From: Diphasiastrum complanatum
Taxonomy: Eukaryota > Streptophyta > Lycopodiopsida > Lycopodiales > Lycopodiaceae
NCBI GenBank assembly: GCA_029204225.1
Contig: CM055093.1
Location: 34,978,525-35,042,524 of the forward strand
Direction: 5' to 3'
Length of the DNA stretch: 64,000 nucleotides
The position numbers and the translations under genes were made by a program. Shown piece by piece: positions 31,139-41,633 of this stretch (positions are counted from its first letter, which is position 1; each line of letters starts with the position of its first letter). Under the pieces are notes generated by a model. It was not told the DNA's origin. It saw only the letters and a list, made by a program, of their open reading frames with translations, and made no database searches.

Positions 31139-31904
31139 TGTTGGGGGTATTCTCGTGTAAATAAATAAATTAGCCAAAAGTAGTAGAAATAAGTTGCGAG
31201 GGTCGTGGCATCCTACGTGCGTAAGCCCGTGGTCCAATGAGCACTTGTAAATAGTTTACTTTGAAAAAACTTGACTTTGGGCCATGTAAATAAAATAATA
31301 TTAGAAGCCAAAGTTTAAGTTAAACTTAGGTTCCTAAGTTTTGTAATTAGTCAAAAGTCAAATGGTGGTAGGTGGGGTGTGCTTCCTTGTGCACCATAGA
31401 TTAGTTTGTGTTTCATTTGAAGGGTGTGGATTTCAATCCCACCTTATTGCAAGTAGCCAATAGGAAGCAAGCGGCAAGGGCCCCCTCAAAGATAAAAGAC
31501 ACCTATTGTACACCATTTTACATGCTTATTGAGAGGAGGAGACTCTACCAAATTGGAGAGGCAAAGCATCCTCATGTGCTAATCAGTCTTGCTTGTGCTT
31601 TTGTTGTGTTGCTTTTTGCTTCCATTTCCATTGTTATTGTTTTAACTAATTATGGCTTTTCTATTAGCATGCATATTGAGCACATGAGCTATCCTCCATC
31701 TCACCTCTCTCTCTCTTTCATCTTTCACCTACTACCTTGATGATTGCTTGTGGTTAGTCTTAGTGAAAGTAGAGTTAAATTGGGGTAGTGTTAAAGTAGA
31801 GTTAGGAAAGCATCTAAATTGGCAACTAAACATAGTTAGGAACCTATCTTTGTGTTCTAACCCTTCTTGACAGGCGGAGAGCTGCTCACCATCGAATCTA
31901 CACC
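31139..31904 (+). mobile_element. LTR of the inserted element (plus orientation)
   Basis: It starts TGTTGGGGGTATTCTCG directly after TACCA. Its last 557 bp (31348-31904) mirror the arm at 29808-30371. The right edge is approximate: both copies agree up to aatctacac and then differ. What follows should be the element's internal region, but no primer-binding site of the usual type is visible. Confidence 0.7.
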
Positions 31905-32367
31905 TCTGGACCAGATCACAGCCCAAGGCATGGGATATTTTCTGTGCTACTTCACATAATAAACCAATTTACTTGCTAGGCCTAAAGGCCGACATATTTA
32001 ATGGAAAGACACTATTTAAGAACGTGAGGCCCATGGTCTAGATGTACATACGCAAAAAGTCATCGAGCTTTTTTATTCATATTCATAAACTTTGTGCTTC
32101 TTTTATGGACAGGCATGTGGCCAAAGAACATTCCCCATCATTCTTGCGTGAATCTACCAAAGAGCGTACCCCATAGTTCTTGCATGAATCTTTTGTCACT
32201 TTTGAAGAATATTGAAAGGCATCTTGGAAATCAAGAAATATTCTCCCATCAATTTAGTGGTGCCAGTCCCATGGCACCATTGTGTTGTTCATGAATAATG
32301 CACTAATGAAGACAAGTTGTTATTGCAATCCAAAGAGGAATGCTAGTGATGGTGGCGGAAGTTGAGA
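31905..32367. other. Possible internal region of the inserted LTR element
   Basis: No coding similarity is seen. It ends at the poly-T that marks the LINE tail at 32368. Confidence 0.35.
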
Positions 32368-34440
32368 TTTTTTTTTTTTCATAGAATTTTCCATTATAAC
32401 ATTTAATTCCATGTCTCATGGCAATATGATTTTCTATTTGTAGCACAACCAATTAGTCTTAGGTCGGTTCACATGCATTGACTTAATGGATTCTTGTTAG
32501 TGTAGCCTTTTGTTATAGCCGTAATGGACAATCCAAGCATGGATGTCCAATACGACAATTTGAACACAAGGTCATAAATGTTATTGGGTCTCCACAATGT
32601 GGGCATTCTAACTTATAATGCCTTCCTCCACATCTGTAACAAAGTATCATTGCCTTAGAAGTAAGAGACACAAATAGAAATATGTTCTCCATTAGCTGCT
32701 TTGACATAATATAATAGAGAACTATTGCTTCTAAGCCCTTAGTGGTGCACATGGAAAATAATCTGGTACCTATATCACATGCAATTTTCCTTTCCATAAA
32801 TGAGTACTTTGAACTCCTTGGTGAAACACTTGGCAACTTGGTGCCTCAATTGAATCTAGGTAAATTTGATCTTTCCATTCCACTTAACACTCGTAATGTG
32901 CCCTTGAGATTTGGCTCAATGATTCCTAACTATACAACCAATATATCGATGATCATCAAAGTAGTAAGTCGGCGGGCCGAAGAATTATCTTTGAAAGCTT
33001 TAGATAAATGAGCAATCTTCCCTTGAAGTGAATTCATGACTCTGCCTTTGGCATGAAGCACCACCTCCATTCAATTTGTTCATATTATTCCACTTCTAAA
33101 GTTTGTCTTTCCTCCATTTCTTAGTCATCTATCATGAATCATGATTGGGACCGCTCTTTCCAAATCCGCATATAATTGTACTTTATCTATGATGGCTCTT
33201 TGGCTTTTTTCTTCGAGCTTTGCACTATGAACATGTGTGGGGCTTAATGTGTGTAGCATCATCATGAACCTCCTAGACATATACTAGCATGTCACTAGAG
33301 TTTAATTGTCTAACCATATTTATTTCTCACTTTTATGTCCATTCAAGAGAATATAGGTACCACCATCCTTTTGATTGTGACATTTGTTGAGCTTTTGAGC
33401 TAACTTATCACTTGCTTTTTGAAGCTTTATAACATAAGAGATAGCAGCAATCAATGCTTCACCCTCAAGTGGTAACAATCTTGTTCCGGCCAGTAGAATG
33501 GGGTATGGAATCTGAGATTGAGGACCCAATTGGCAATTCTTATCTCAAAAATCTCCTTTCAATCTGCTCAATCTTATCCCATATTCACAAGGATAGTCCT
33601 GATCCTCATGATTGACATCCATATGTCAAAATAGAAATGACTATTGCAGCAAACAAGTGCGATCTTAGCTTCCAGCTACGTAATTTAGCCTTTTTGCAAT
33701 TACCCAAGAGAGGATTCAAGGATTTCAGCCCACCGTTTACTTGATGTTCAACATATATTTGTGCCATTGTGTGATTATTCTCAGCTTCTATACCCACATT
33801 TTTTTTAAAGATCCACTTATTTGATTCGGTCATCAGCGAACAGTACAAAGTCTATCTTTTTGCTAAAACCTACCACCGTGCACTTTGTTGTGGCAGTGTT
33901 CAGCTTCATACCTTTCTTTTGACAGAACTTGTGTAGGACATTCAATTATTTCTGAAGCCTTTTATGATCTTTGCTTAATAAGCATGATAACGTCTGCATA
34001 TATTAGAAGCTTTAATAAAAATCCAAACATGAGTACTCCTCATCAATATCCTTTTGCTTCCCATTGTAAAAAGCTCTCAAATTCGTAACTGTACACACCA
34101 AAAAGAGTTATTGATAGTGGGCATCTCTTTGACGCACTTTCAATACTGCCATTAAAATAACTATCGCAATCTTTTCTGAAAGGACTTTGTTCGATCGGAA
34201 CTTTCTTCTACAATTGACTGATCCCAGCGCATAGCTGATGATGGGGTACATTGATTTCTTCAAGACCTCTCCATAACTTACTTCTTGGAATAGTATCAAA
34301 CGCTTTTTTGAGTCAACAGAACACGAGTAGATCTGATTGTCAGTCCCTTTAGCTGGTTATATTACTGAACATATAATAGCAATGTGGTTAGCTGTGGAGT
34401 ATGAGGATCAAAACCCACTTGTGAAAATGTTCTTTCTTTG

Positions 34441-34707
34441 CCATGGCCAAAGTTCCAAGTGTCGTACCACGGTACCAGGTACCGCACGGTTCCGTAGGTG
34501 CCAATACAGGTGTTGTGGAACTTCAGTTCCACGGCCTCCACGACACCTGTAGGTTGTGTGTGTGTGTGTGTGTGTGTGTTTTTTAAGTCATTTTTCATTT
34601 AAAAACTAATTTTTTTAAAAAAAAAAAAAACCCAGATGCCGTACCACGGCACTTGTCGCGACACTCAGACCCCACGGCACTTGTGTCGTGGGGAACTTTG
34701 GCCATGG
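34441..34707. mobile_element. MITE-like element, 267 bp, ~19-bp terminal inverted repeats
   Basis: The left end ccatggccaaagttccaa and right end gaactttggccatgg are inverted copies. The interior has nested inverted pieces (gtgtcgtaccacgg against ccgtaccacggcac), a (TG)n run at 34554-34579 and a poly-A stretch. The flanks, once joined, match an uninserted copy of the same LINE sequence at about 35100-35170, so this is a true insertion. Confidence 0.75.
34554..34579. repeat. Microsatellite (TG)~13
   Basis: TG run of 26 bp inside the MITE-like element. Confidence 0.95.
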
Positions 34708-34748
34708 CAATACAACTACCTAGCATTACACTTCTATGTACTAGATAG

Positions 34749-34863
34749 GGGTAAGTAGGTCTTTGTACCTATTGAGCCGTCCACACGGCCTGCTACCGAG
34801 TAAGTAGGTCACTAGCTCGGTAGGTACCAAAGACCTACTTACCCGGTAGCAGGCCCGTGTGGA
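34749..34863. repeat. Overlapping inverted repeats (hairpin element)
   Basis: ggtaagtaggtctttgtacct (about 34750-34770) is the inverse of aggtaccaaagacctacttacc (34822-34843). A second pair, gtccacacggcctgctaccg and cggtagcaggcccgtgtgga, overlaps it. The two pairs cannot fold at the same time, so alternative hairpins are possible. Confidence 0.8.
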
Positions 34864-34878
34864 AGGTTGCTATCAGGC

Positions 34879-35058
34879 GTAATTTACATGTGAAGAAAAT
34901 CATGCCCTTCAAAACACAACACAGCAGTGGGCTTCCCTCTAGGTAGCAAGCTACGAGACTGAGACTGGTAGGTACCAATTCCAAAAATGGTCGGTGCCAT
35001 AATACGGTTTTAAACCGTTGCGTTCAGAGCCAATGAAATTTTGCTACATGTAAATTAC
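34879..35058. mobile_element. Small element with 13-bp terminal inverted repeats
   Basis: gtaatttacatgt at 34879 is the exact inverse of acatgtaaattac at 35046-35058, bounding 180 bp that interrupts LINE-like sequence. No coding capacity. Confidence 0.5.
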
Positions 35059-36010
35059 AATTTATTGCTACAATTCCATGCCTCAAAACCTAGTTGTGAA
35101 AATGTTCTTACTTTCTTTGCCATGATATATAACTTGGCAATACAATTACCTACCATCATACTTCTATAATTATTGCCACAATTCCCATTTTTAAAAATTG
35201 TAATCACCAGAATTTTTTTGCCATGCCTTTGGAAATCCTCTCTAAGATCTCGATTTCTCATTCTAGTTAGGTGTTTTGAAACCCTAAAGACCTTTGGTGT
35301 TCTTTTGTTTTTTTCTTTGTTGTGGTAGCACTAAGCTATGGGCTCAGGTGTCACTCCTATGTGAGATCTAGAATCAAAATGAGCTTTTGTTATATTTTTA
35401 ATTCTTCTATGCGCAATCTTTGTTATTTTTTATTATATTTCTAATGATTTGAATGCCTTGCATAAGTCAAAGCTTCTCGTGATGTATCGATCATTTGTTT
35501 CTTCTTATTAAAAAACTCTTAAATCCATAATGTTCTTCTATTAGCCTCATAAGTACTCAATTTAGGGAACAACTTTCTTCCATTCAAAAAAATAAGGTTG
35601 AGTCCACTACATAAATTGATTAATTGCATGCATGCCTTTCCTAGTAGTTGGTGTCATATCAAATGTACACCTCACGCATTTTGAAGCCTCCATATGAGGT
35701 TCTACTAGCCAAATAGGTTCATCCCATTTGCCAAAAGCTTGTATTTTGCATATTTTTGCATTGAGGTCCCCTACTACATTAACTTTTCCTTGTATTGAGA
35801 AATTCACAACTTTCTCGTTAGAGCCCAAAATAGATCTTGTTTCTTGCTACCTTTAGGAGCAAAATAGCACAATGCTATGTAAAATTGATCTCGTTTATGA
35901 TTGACTTCTAACAAGATGCAGTGCATATAATTGCATTTTCTAATTACTTTGATGAAGGATTTTGACTTGATGAACATCTTGTTTTTGTAGAGTAGTACTC
36001 ATCATAGATT
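35055..36010 (-). pseudogene. LINE endonuclease and RT N-terminus fragment
   Basis: On the minus strand, YIALCYFAPKGSKKQDLFWA (about 35900) and GKVNVVGDLNAKI (about 35775) are the apurinic-endonuclease core of a LINE; GDLNA corresponds to the GDFNA motif. RCTFDMTPTTRKGMHAINQF fits the R-S-x-D block. Further on, NYRSMMVGNCIAKLYIMAKK (about 35180-35120) is the RT entry block (NYR-I-GN-AKLY). Stops and frame changes interrupt it. The end at 35055 overlaps in content with the start of the RT half at 34740, so either two LINE copies lie head to tail or a local duplication occurred. Confidence 0.75.
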
Positions 36011-36899
36011 CAAAACGTGACATTATCAACTCTAACATTTTCTCCCTATGTCGCTCCGAGCTTTCTTGCATATGTTGCCATGTTTGTCTATTCACTTCGG
36101 TGGTGTCTTGTATAATAGTTAAAACTTTGGTTAATATTTCTTCTGTTCCAACTGGATTTTTTGTAGCAGGAGTTTCTTCAGTAGTACTCGTTTTTTTTGT
36201 GCCATTTTATTGAACTCAACGTAATGATCACTTTTTTTTTTTTACAGCGTCTAAATCCGAGGTCAAACGTAGAAGATATGACAGTTCAAAGAATAAAAAC
36301 GTAAAATGTGAATAACTTGAGAAAAAGGGGTGCTATATAAAAAATAATAATAACAAACAAAAGTAATGATGACCGAAACGTTGATCACTGTTCTCAACAC
36401 AATGAACCGATCAATTTTCGTTTTCATACGGAAAAGTTATAGACAAAGAGAGTGTGAAATTAAATGTGATTTAAGTGACTTAGAAATAGGCCTCATGAAA
36501 AAAAAAATCGGGTTTCTTTGGAGCATTGGACCATAAGAAAAAAAGGAAACCGTAAAAACAAATTTGGAATTTGACGGTATTTTGTTTTTTTTTTCTTTGG
36601 TTACTTGGATTAACCTCCCATGTGCTTTGAAAGAACGAGAGATCACAAAAAACCGAGATTTCTTGTTCTTTTTGGGCGGGCGCGGATACTGGAGGAGGGA
36701 ATCAATGAATGCTCCCATAAAATTCTCGATGGGCACAAAAGAGGGGTATGACCGCAGGACAGGTCCTGGGGCACAGGCAGAGAGAGAGAGAGAGAGAGTG
36801 AGAGAGAGAATGGAAAGAATGGGACGCGGACTGGCTGCGTGGGCAGAGGGACCAGAGAGTGACTGGGTATAGAACAGGGGCGCCGGATGCGCCGATGAA
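36011..36899. other. Intergenic, low-complexity patches only
   Basis: A poly-T run near 36231-36243 and a short imperfect GA tract at about 36778-36809. No gene recognised. Confidence 0.5.
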
Positions 36900-37510
36900 G
36901 TTTGTGCGAGTTTGGAGTTTCTTGTGCGAGTCTAGAAGGTCCTGGTTGTGCGAATTCAAAGGGAAAGTCAAGTGACTATTGCGAGTTTGAGAGGATGGAA
37001 TCTACGAGTTCTGCGAGTTTGAGAGGAGGGTTGTGCGAGTTCTGAGCTGGAAGATCTGTGTGGCGAGTTTTTTTATACTTTATATTTTTTTATTTTTTTA
37101 TTCTTTTGTGCGAATTGGGTGAGTTCTCCCTCAGTTTTCAACCAGATTGGTTGCAAATTGACTCGGATTCAAGCTAAGAGTAAGATCTACAATCCTATAA
37201 AACTACAGTCAAAAAATTCAGCCAAAAATGGAGAAAAACAGATCGCAAAAACTACAACTAACTAAAATTGGAAAGAAATAGCTAAAATGGCCATAACTTG
37301 GTCATTATAGCTCCAAATCAAAAAATCTCAGTACCTCTAGAAATCTAAAAGAGAGATCTACTGATCTAAAACAAGAAACTACACAAAATTGAGAATCAAA
37401 TGGTCAAAAATTGAATCAAACTTGCTGGAAATTGAAAAAAAAAACAAGAAAACTAAAACACGAAACTCTACTAAACTTAACAAAAACTTCTGATGGGGGA
37501 AGGAACTAAA
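36899..37510 (-). mobile_element. 5' leader of a minus-strand LTR element, with TGCGAGTT repeats
   Basis: This lies just downstream (minus strand) of the primer-binding site at 37511-37522. The minus strand is pyrimidine-rich near 37440, as in many retroelement leaders. At 36899-37130 the word tgcgagtt, or one-base variants, recurs about nine times at irregular spacing. No gag frame is visible, which suggests a TRIM/LARD-like or truncated element. Confidence 0.45.
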
Positions 37511-37522
37511 GCTCTGATACCA
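37511..37522 (-). other. Primer-binding site (initiator-Met tRNA type)
   Basis: Minus-strand TGGTATCAGAGC lies 4 bp from the CA end of the LTR at 37527. Confidence 0.8.
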
Positions 37523-37526
37523 AAAT

Positions 37527-38110
37527 TGTCATGTGCCAATCTTAGCATTGCAACATCTAATCCAATCATTAACATCAAATTATAATGGAAAGCAAGAAAT
37601 CAAGAAAATACTCAACAAATCAAGAAACTAGACTCAAGATAGTAAAGCTTCACCAAAAATAGGCAAAGTAATGATCCATTATTCATCATTATTGATCATT
37701 CACAAGATTAGGCCTGAAATTAGAGCATGATCATAGCTCTCATGTGATTGTAGGCACATGAACCATCAATACTATCAAGAAAACTCTCAAAGAGAAGCTT
37801 CAAAATCACTAAAAGTTCAAAAATCACAAAAGCAGAATAGCCTCTAAATTAGCACGACCTCCTCTATTTATAGTGGGTCTTTAGTGCCTCTAATTAACGT
37901 TTGGGGCCTTATTTCTTAATTTGGGCCTTACAACCATTATTACAACTCCCACCAATACAAATATGGCGTGGTTCTTTGCGCCTCTTTATGAACACTTCTA
38001 ATGACTAGTTCTAGTCATTAGAATTGTTCATGACTAGTTCTAGTCTAGTTTAGCTCCATGGCTAATTTTGGTAATTCATTAGTGAGCTCATGGGCTAATT
38101 ACATACAACA
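37527..38110 (-). mobile_element. LTR (584 bp), minus orientation
   Basis: On the minus strand it begins TGTTGTATGTAATTAGCC at 38110 and ends CATGACA at 37527. A TATA-like ACTATAAATAGAGG (minus) lies near 37862-37875. Its start abuts a plus-strand copia fragment, so it probably inserted into that element. Confidence 0.75.
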
Positions 38111-38969
38111 CATGACAAGGTCTAATTCTCTACCAAGATCAAGTGCTTGAGGAGTGACAATAGTGGTGAGTACATTTTTACCAAGTTCAAGGCATTTTGT
38201 GATGCAAATAGGATCGAGAGAGAGTACACAAGCCCAAGGACACCACAACAAAATGGAGTGGCCGAGAGGAAGAATAGAACCTTATGAGAAGGAGCCAAAG
38301 CCATGAGGTTAGGTGCAAATATACCTAAACCATAGGGATCAAGCTTTGTTGTATGCTAATTTTCTATGCAATAGGTGGCCAGGTGCAATATTGGATGGAA
38401 AAGCCCCTTTTGAGATGATGTTTGGAAGAAGGCCGAGAGTCAAGTTTTTCAAAACTTTTGGATGCATTTGCTATATCAACATAACTCTTGATGATAGAAC
38501 CAAGGAAGATCCATCTTCAAATAAAGGTGTTTTTGTTGGTTATAGTGAGGTAAGCAAGTCTTACAAAGTTTTTATTTCTTCAACTAGAAAAGTGGTCATT
38601 GGAAGAGATGTCATTTTTTATGAGGGAAACTTTCCAAAAGTATCTTCAAGTGGTGGTGTGGATGTTGGATCTAACATTGTTGATGATATTTTGTATGTTG
38701 ATGTTGAAGGGCCTAATTCAAATCAAAAGCCAAGGAGGACATCAAGGCAAAGGCAGCAACCTTTGAAACTCACTTATGATGAGAATGGTAAGCAAGTGGA
38801 AGTTACTCATTTTGCTTTTCTCACATATTTTGGTGAATCTTATTGTGTAGATTATGCTATGCAAGTGGATGATGGTTTTCATGGAAAGGATGCAACTAAT
38901 GGATCTGGAAAAAAAAAAAAAAACTTGCCACAATTCAAGTTTGTTCTTTCACAAGATACAATAATATAA
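38111..38969 (+). pseudogene. Ty1/copia integrase C-terminal fragment
   Basis: From about 38140 the plus strand reads CLRSDNSGEYIFTKFKAFCD, ERE-YTSP and TPQQNGVAERKNRTL (integrase core and catalytic-Glu region), then a stop. A shifted frame (38313-38969) carries WPGAILDGKAPFEMMFGRRP, FKTFGCICYINITLDDRTKE and VFVGYSEVSKSYKVFISSTR, the integrase C-terminus, and the variable linker up to a poly-A run near 38911. RT and RNase H are absent. The left end is cut by the LTR at 37527-38110. Confidence 0.88.
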
Positions 38970-39171
38970 TCAATCACACAACCATTATCTTACTCATGGT
39001 CTTGCTATGAATCTAGTGCTACAATACCCACGACTAGTGCCTGGAGTTATAAAATGCCTTGTCACACATAGGCTTGTTCCTTGTGGTGTATAAAAAAGAG
39101 CATGGTTAAAAGCTCCAACCAAGCTCAAGGCAAGGCATTAGGAAATGACAAAATTCAAAACGAACACACGT

Positions 39172-39173
<2 letters not shown>

Positions 39174-39205
<32 letters not shown>

Positions 39206-39225
39206 ACAACAACAACAACAACAAC
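39174..39225. repeat. Compound microsatellite (AC)~15(AAC)~7
   Basis: An AC run to about 39203 passes into AAC triplets to 39225. Confidence 0.95.
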
Positions 39226-39500
39226 GCGTCAGATTTATATGACTTACCAAGGCAAGTTTAGGGCAATTGGCCAAATGACATTTTGGTAGCTATAAATAGC
39301 AATACCAGCGTGGAGAACATATCATTGTATTCTCATTTTATATGGAGAATTCATCTCTTGAGTTTCTATGTCCATCTCATGTGTTTATCTCTTGATATCT
39401 TGATTTTCTGTGTAAAATGTTGATTTTATGGTTGATATAGGTTCCACACGTGTGAAGGACAGCTTGCTGGTGCTGTTGTATGGACAGAGAAAGTGCCATA
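39226..39500 (+). mobile_element. LTR-like tail related to the 27-kb copia LTRs
   Basis: It contains gctataaatagc near 39288 and ggttccacacgtgtgaagga near 39440. The latter matches the R/U5 block ttccacacgtgtgaaatac of the 26.6/27.8-kb LTR pair. Boundaries are not determined. It probably belongs to the integrase remnant on its left, with RT lost by deletion. Confidence 0.5.
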
Positions 39501-40066
39501 CTGTATTTTCATGTTCATGATCATATCTTAGTGATTTATACAATTCTAGCATGCTAATATTGATGAATTCTATCTTGTAACTAAATCTAGATGTGCACAC
39601 CAAATTGGCCCAAGATCTAAGATCCATTATTTGTGTTTTGGATCTGTAATTTTCATAGATTTCCAGAAGAATCATTTTGGCATGATGAAACAATAGAGAC
39701 GATGGGTATATTGTCAAGTTTTGGAGGGGGGTGGTCATGGTGAATGTACTGAGAATAGATGATGTCCTCGGTGCATGATCTATGTCTATCAAATTCAAAC
39801 TAAATTCGATAATCAGCTCTACGTAATCCACCCTTTGAAATCGTGAGAATCGAGACAATTGATTCTGTAAACACATACAAATTCATTCGAATGCGGAAAC
39901 GTGAAATGGTCAAATCAGAAGCATTATAAATCGGTAATAGCAATCAGTCATAAACAGTTCAATCTATGGTTCATCTACCTACAAAATCTAACTCATGCAA
40001 AACAGAACTTATATAGATAACACGACATAGTGTCTGCTGGAACAAATTCGATTAGTCTATTTTTTG

Positions 40067-40070
<4 letters not shown>

Positions 40071-40099
<29 letters not shown>
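40071..40099. repeat. Microsatellite (TA)~14
   Basis: TA run of about 29 bp. Confidence 0.97.
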
Positions 40100-40102
<3 letters not shown>

Positions 40103-40262
40103 CACCTGTATGCAATGAGTGTTAGCTTGTGGCAAGGACCTCGGCAGTCAGCAATAACTGGAACCTGCAACCACTCATGAACTGTTGTACTCAGCATACA
40201 CAAGCTCCAACAAAAAATCATACAAAACTACACCTGGTACAAAAAGTAAACATGCAAGCATA

Positions 40263-40384
<122 letters not shown>

Positions 40385-40861
40385 CTTTGAATGATGCTCT
40401 GTTCTATTGCATTAGTTTGGATTCATTTGAAATCATTTAGTTGCCACATTGATGCATCATCAATATAAACATGGTAGTTGTACAATTAAAAGAATTCTTA
40501 ATTAAGGCATTTTTAAAATGGATTAAGGCACTACATTCGGCTATTAGTAGTCGCCATCTGATAGGAAATATTTTGTACATTGGGTCAAAATCAGATGTAG
40601 GGTCGAAAGTATACGAGATTGGAAATTTCTTAGGGTCAAAATTAGATGGTCGATAGTCAAATCGATAATCGATAGTCATTTGTCGGATCGAGGTAAAAAC
40701 AAGGTTGATAGTCAATGGTCGAATAGGCCTCAATAGTAGTTTGTTGAATGCCCTTCATCGACAACTAGTGAGAGTCATCTGACTCAAACTCAAATTCAGA
40801 GTGTTGGAGTTGAATTGTGTCAACCTTTGTTCTGTCTTGAAAGAAGAAGACTACGATAGTT

Positions 40862-40950
40862 GTCCACGACAGTTGCTTCAATAATTGCCTTTGACAATTG
40901 CCTTCGATAGTGCTTTGACAATTGGCTTCGACAATCGAATTCTACAATTG
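40862..40950. repeat. Degenerate short repeat (ttgac/ttcgacaattg words)
   Basis: Words such as ttgcctttgacaattgcct, ttggcttcgacaatcg and gacagttgcttc recur at about 15-22 bp spacing. An imperfect tandem array. Confidence 0.6.
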
Positions 40951-41543
40951 TTGATTTGACTCTTTATCGAGCAGACACATGTTGGCAATTCTCGTGTGTT
41001 TATGCAGTATGTTAGACAATCTCATGTATTTATGCATATTGTCAGAGGGTATTCCATCACATTTTTCAGAATATATCTGTCTTTGGACAAAGTGGTGAGC
41101 ATACATAGCATTCATAGCTTTCTCAGAGAGTACTAGATCGCGATCCAGCGCCCTCCTTCTGCCATAGTTTATTTACTCAACAAAGCAAGTAAAAGCAATT
41201 CTTTTTTATGCTATCAAAACTGAAAAGCATTAGATACAGAGGCATACCAGTCCATGTGATTGTGCCGATCCGAGAGTTGTGGATGGGCGCTTCCAAAAGT
41301 GAGCCAACATAAGGAAGGAGAAGAGGAGGAGAAGAAAAGAGAAGAGAAGCAAAGTGAGGGTTCTGGTAGTGATGCCTCTCTTTTATAGACTTTTGATGGA
41401 GTGAAAATGGGAGGGAAAGTAAACATTTGAATTTTGAACTTTGTCAAACAAAACCATATACATTATATGGTACCTAATAGACCCATTTATCATGGTCATA
41501 AACACACTGACATAGTAATGTTATATAGTTTTGAGCATCGTGC

Positions 41544-41545
<2 letters not shown>

Positions 41546-41632
<87 letters not shown>
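41546..41632. repeat. Microsatellite (AG)~43
   Basis: Perfect AG run of about 87 bp. Confidence 0.98.

Positions 41633-41633
<1 letters not shown>

Larger units (their letters stand above)
32368..34740 (-). pseudogene. LINE (non-LTR retrotransposon) RT half with 3' end and poly(A) tail
   Basis: Read on the minus strand in mixed frames: QVGFDPHTPQ then KKAFDTIPRSKLWRGLEEIN near 34320-34260, ITLFGVYSYEFESFLQW near 34110, LLKLLIYADVIMLI near 33995 (YADD box as YADV), the segment ending KLRSWKLRSHLFAAIVISIL and TYGCQS near 33610, then LLAGTRLLPLEGEALIAAIS. A C-terminal cysteine-rich part near 32660-32520 (CYRCGGRHYKLEC, CSNCRIGHPCLDC) may be the LINE's terminal zinc region. Plus-strand poly-T at 32368-32380 is the poly(A) tail. 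Many stops and shifts make it dead. It is interrupted by an inverted-repeat element at 34441-34707. The RT style (FVDFKKAFDTVPR-like) is unlike the usual plant L1 type. Confidence 0.8.

Noticed and set aside
29808-31904. A 2.1-kb foldback transposon with ~560-bp terminal inverted repeats
   Set aside because: The loop contains the missing copia protease segment, and the arms have LTR-type TG/CA ends with a 5-bp target copy. An inserted LTR element followed by inversion explains it better.
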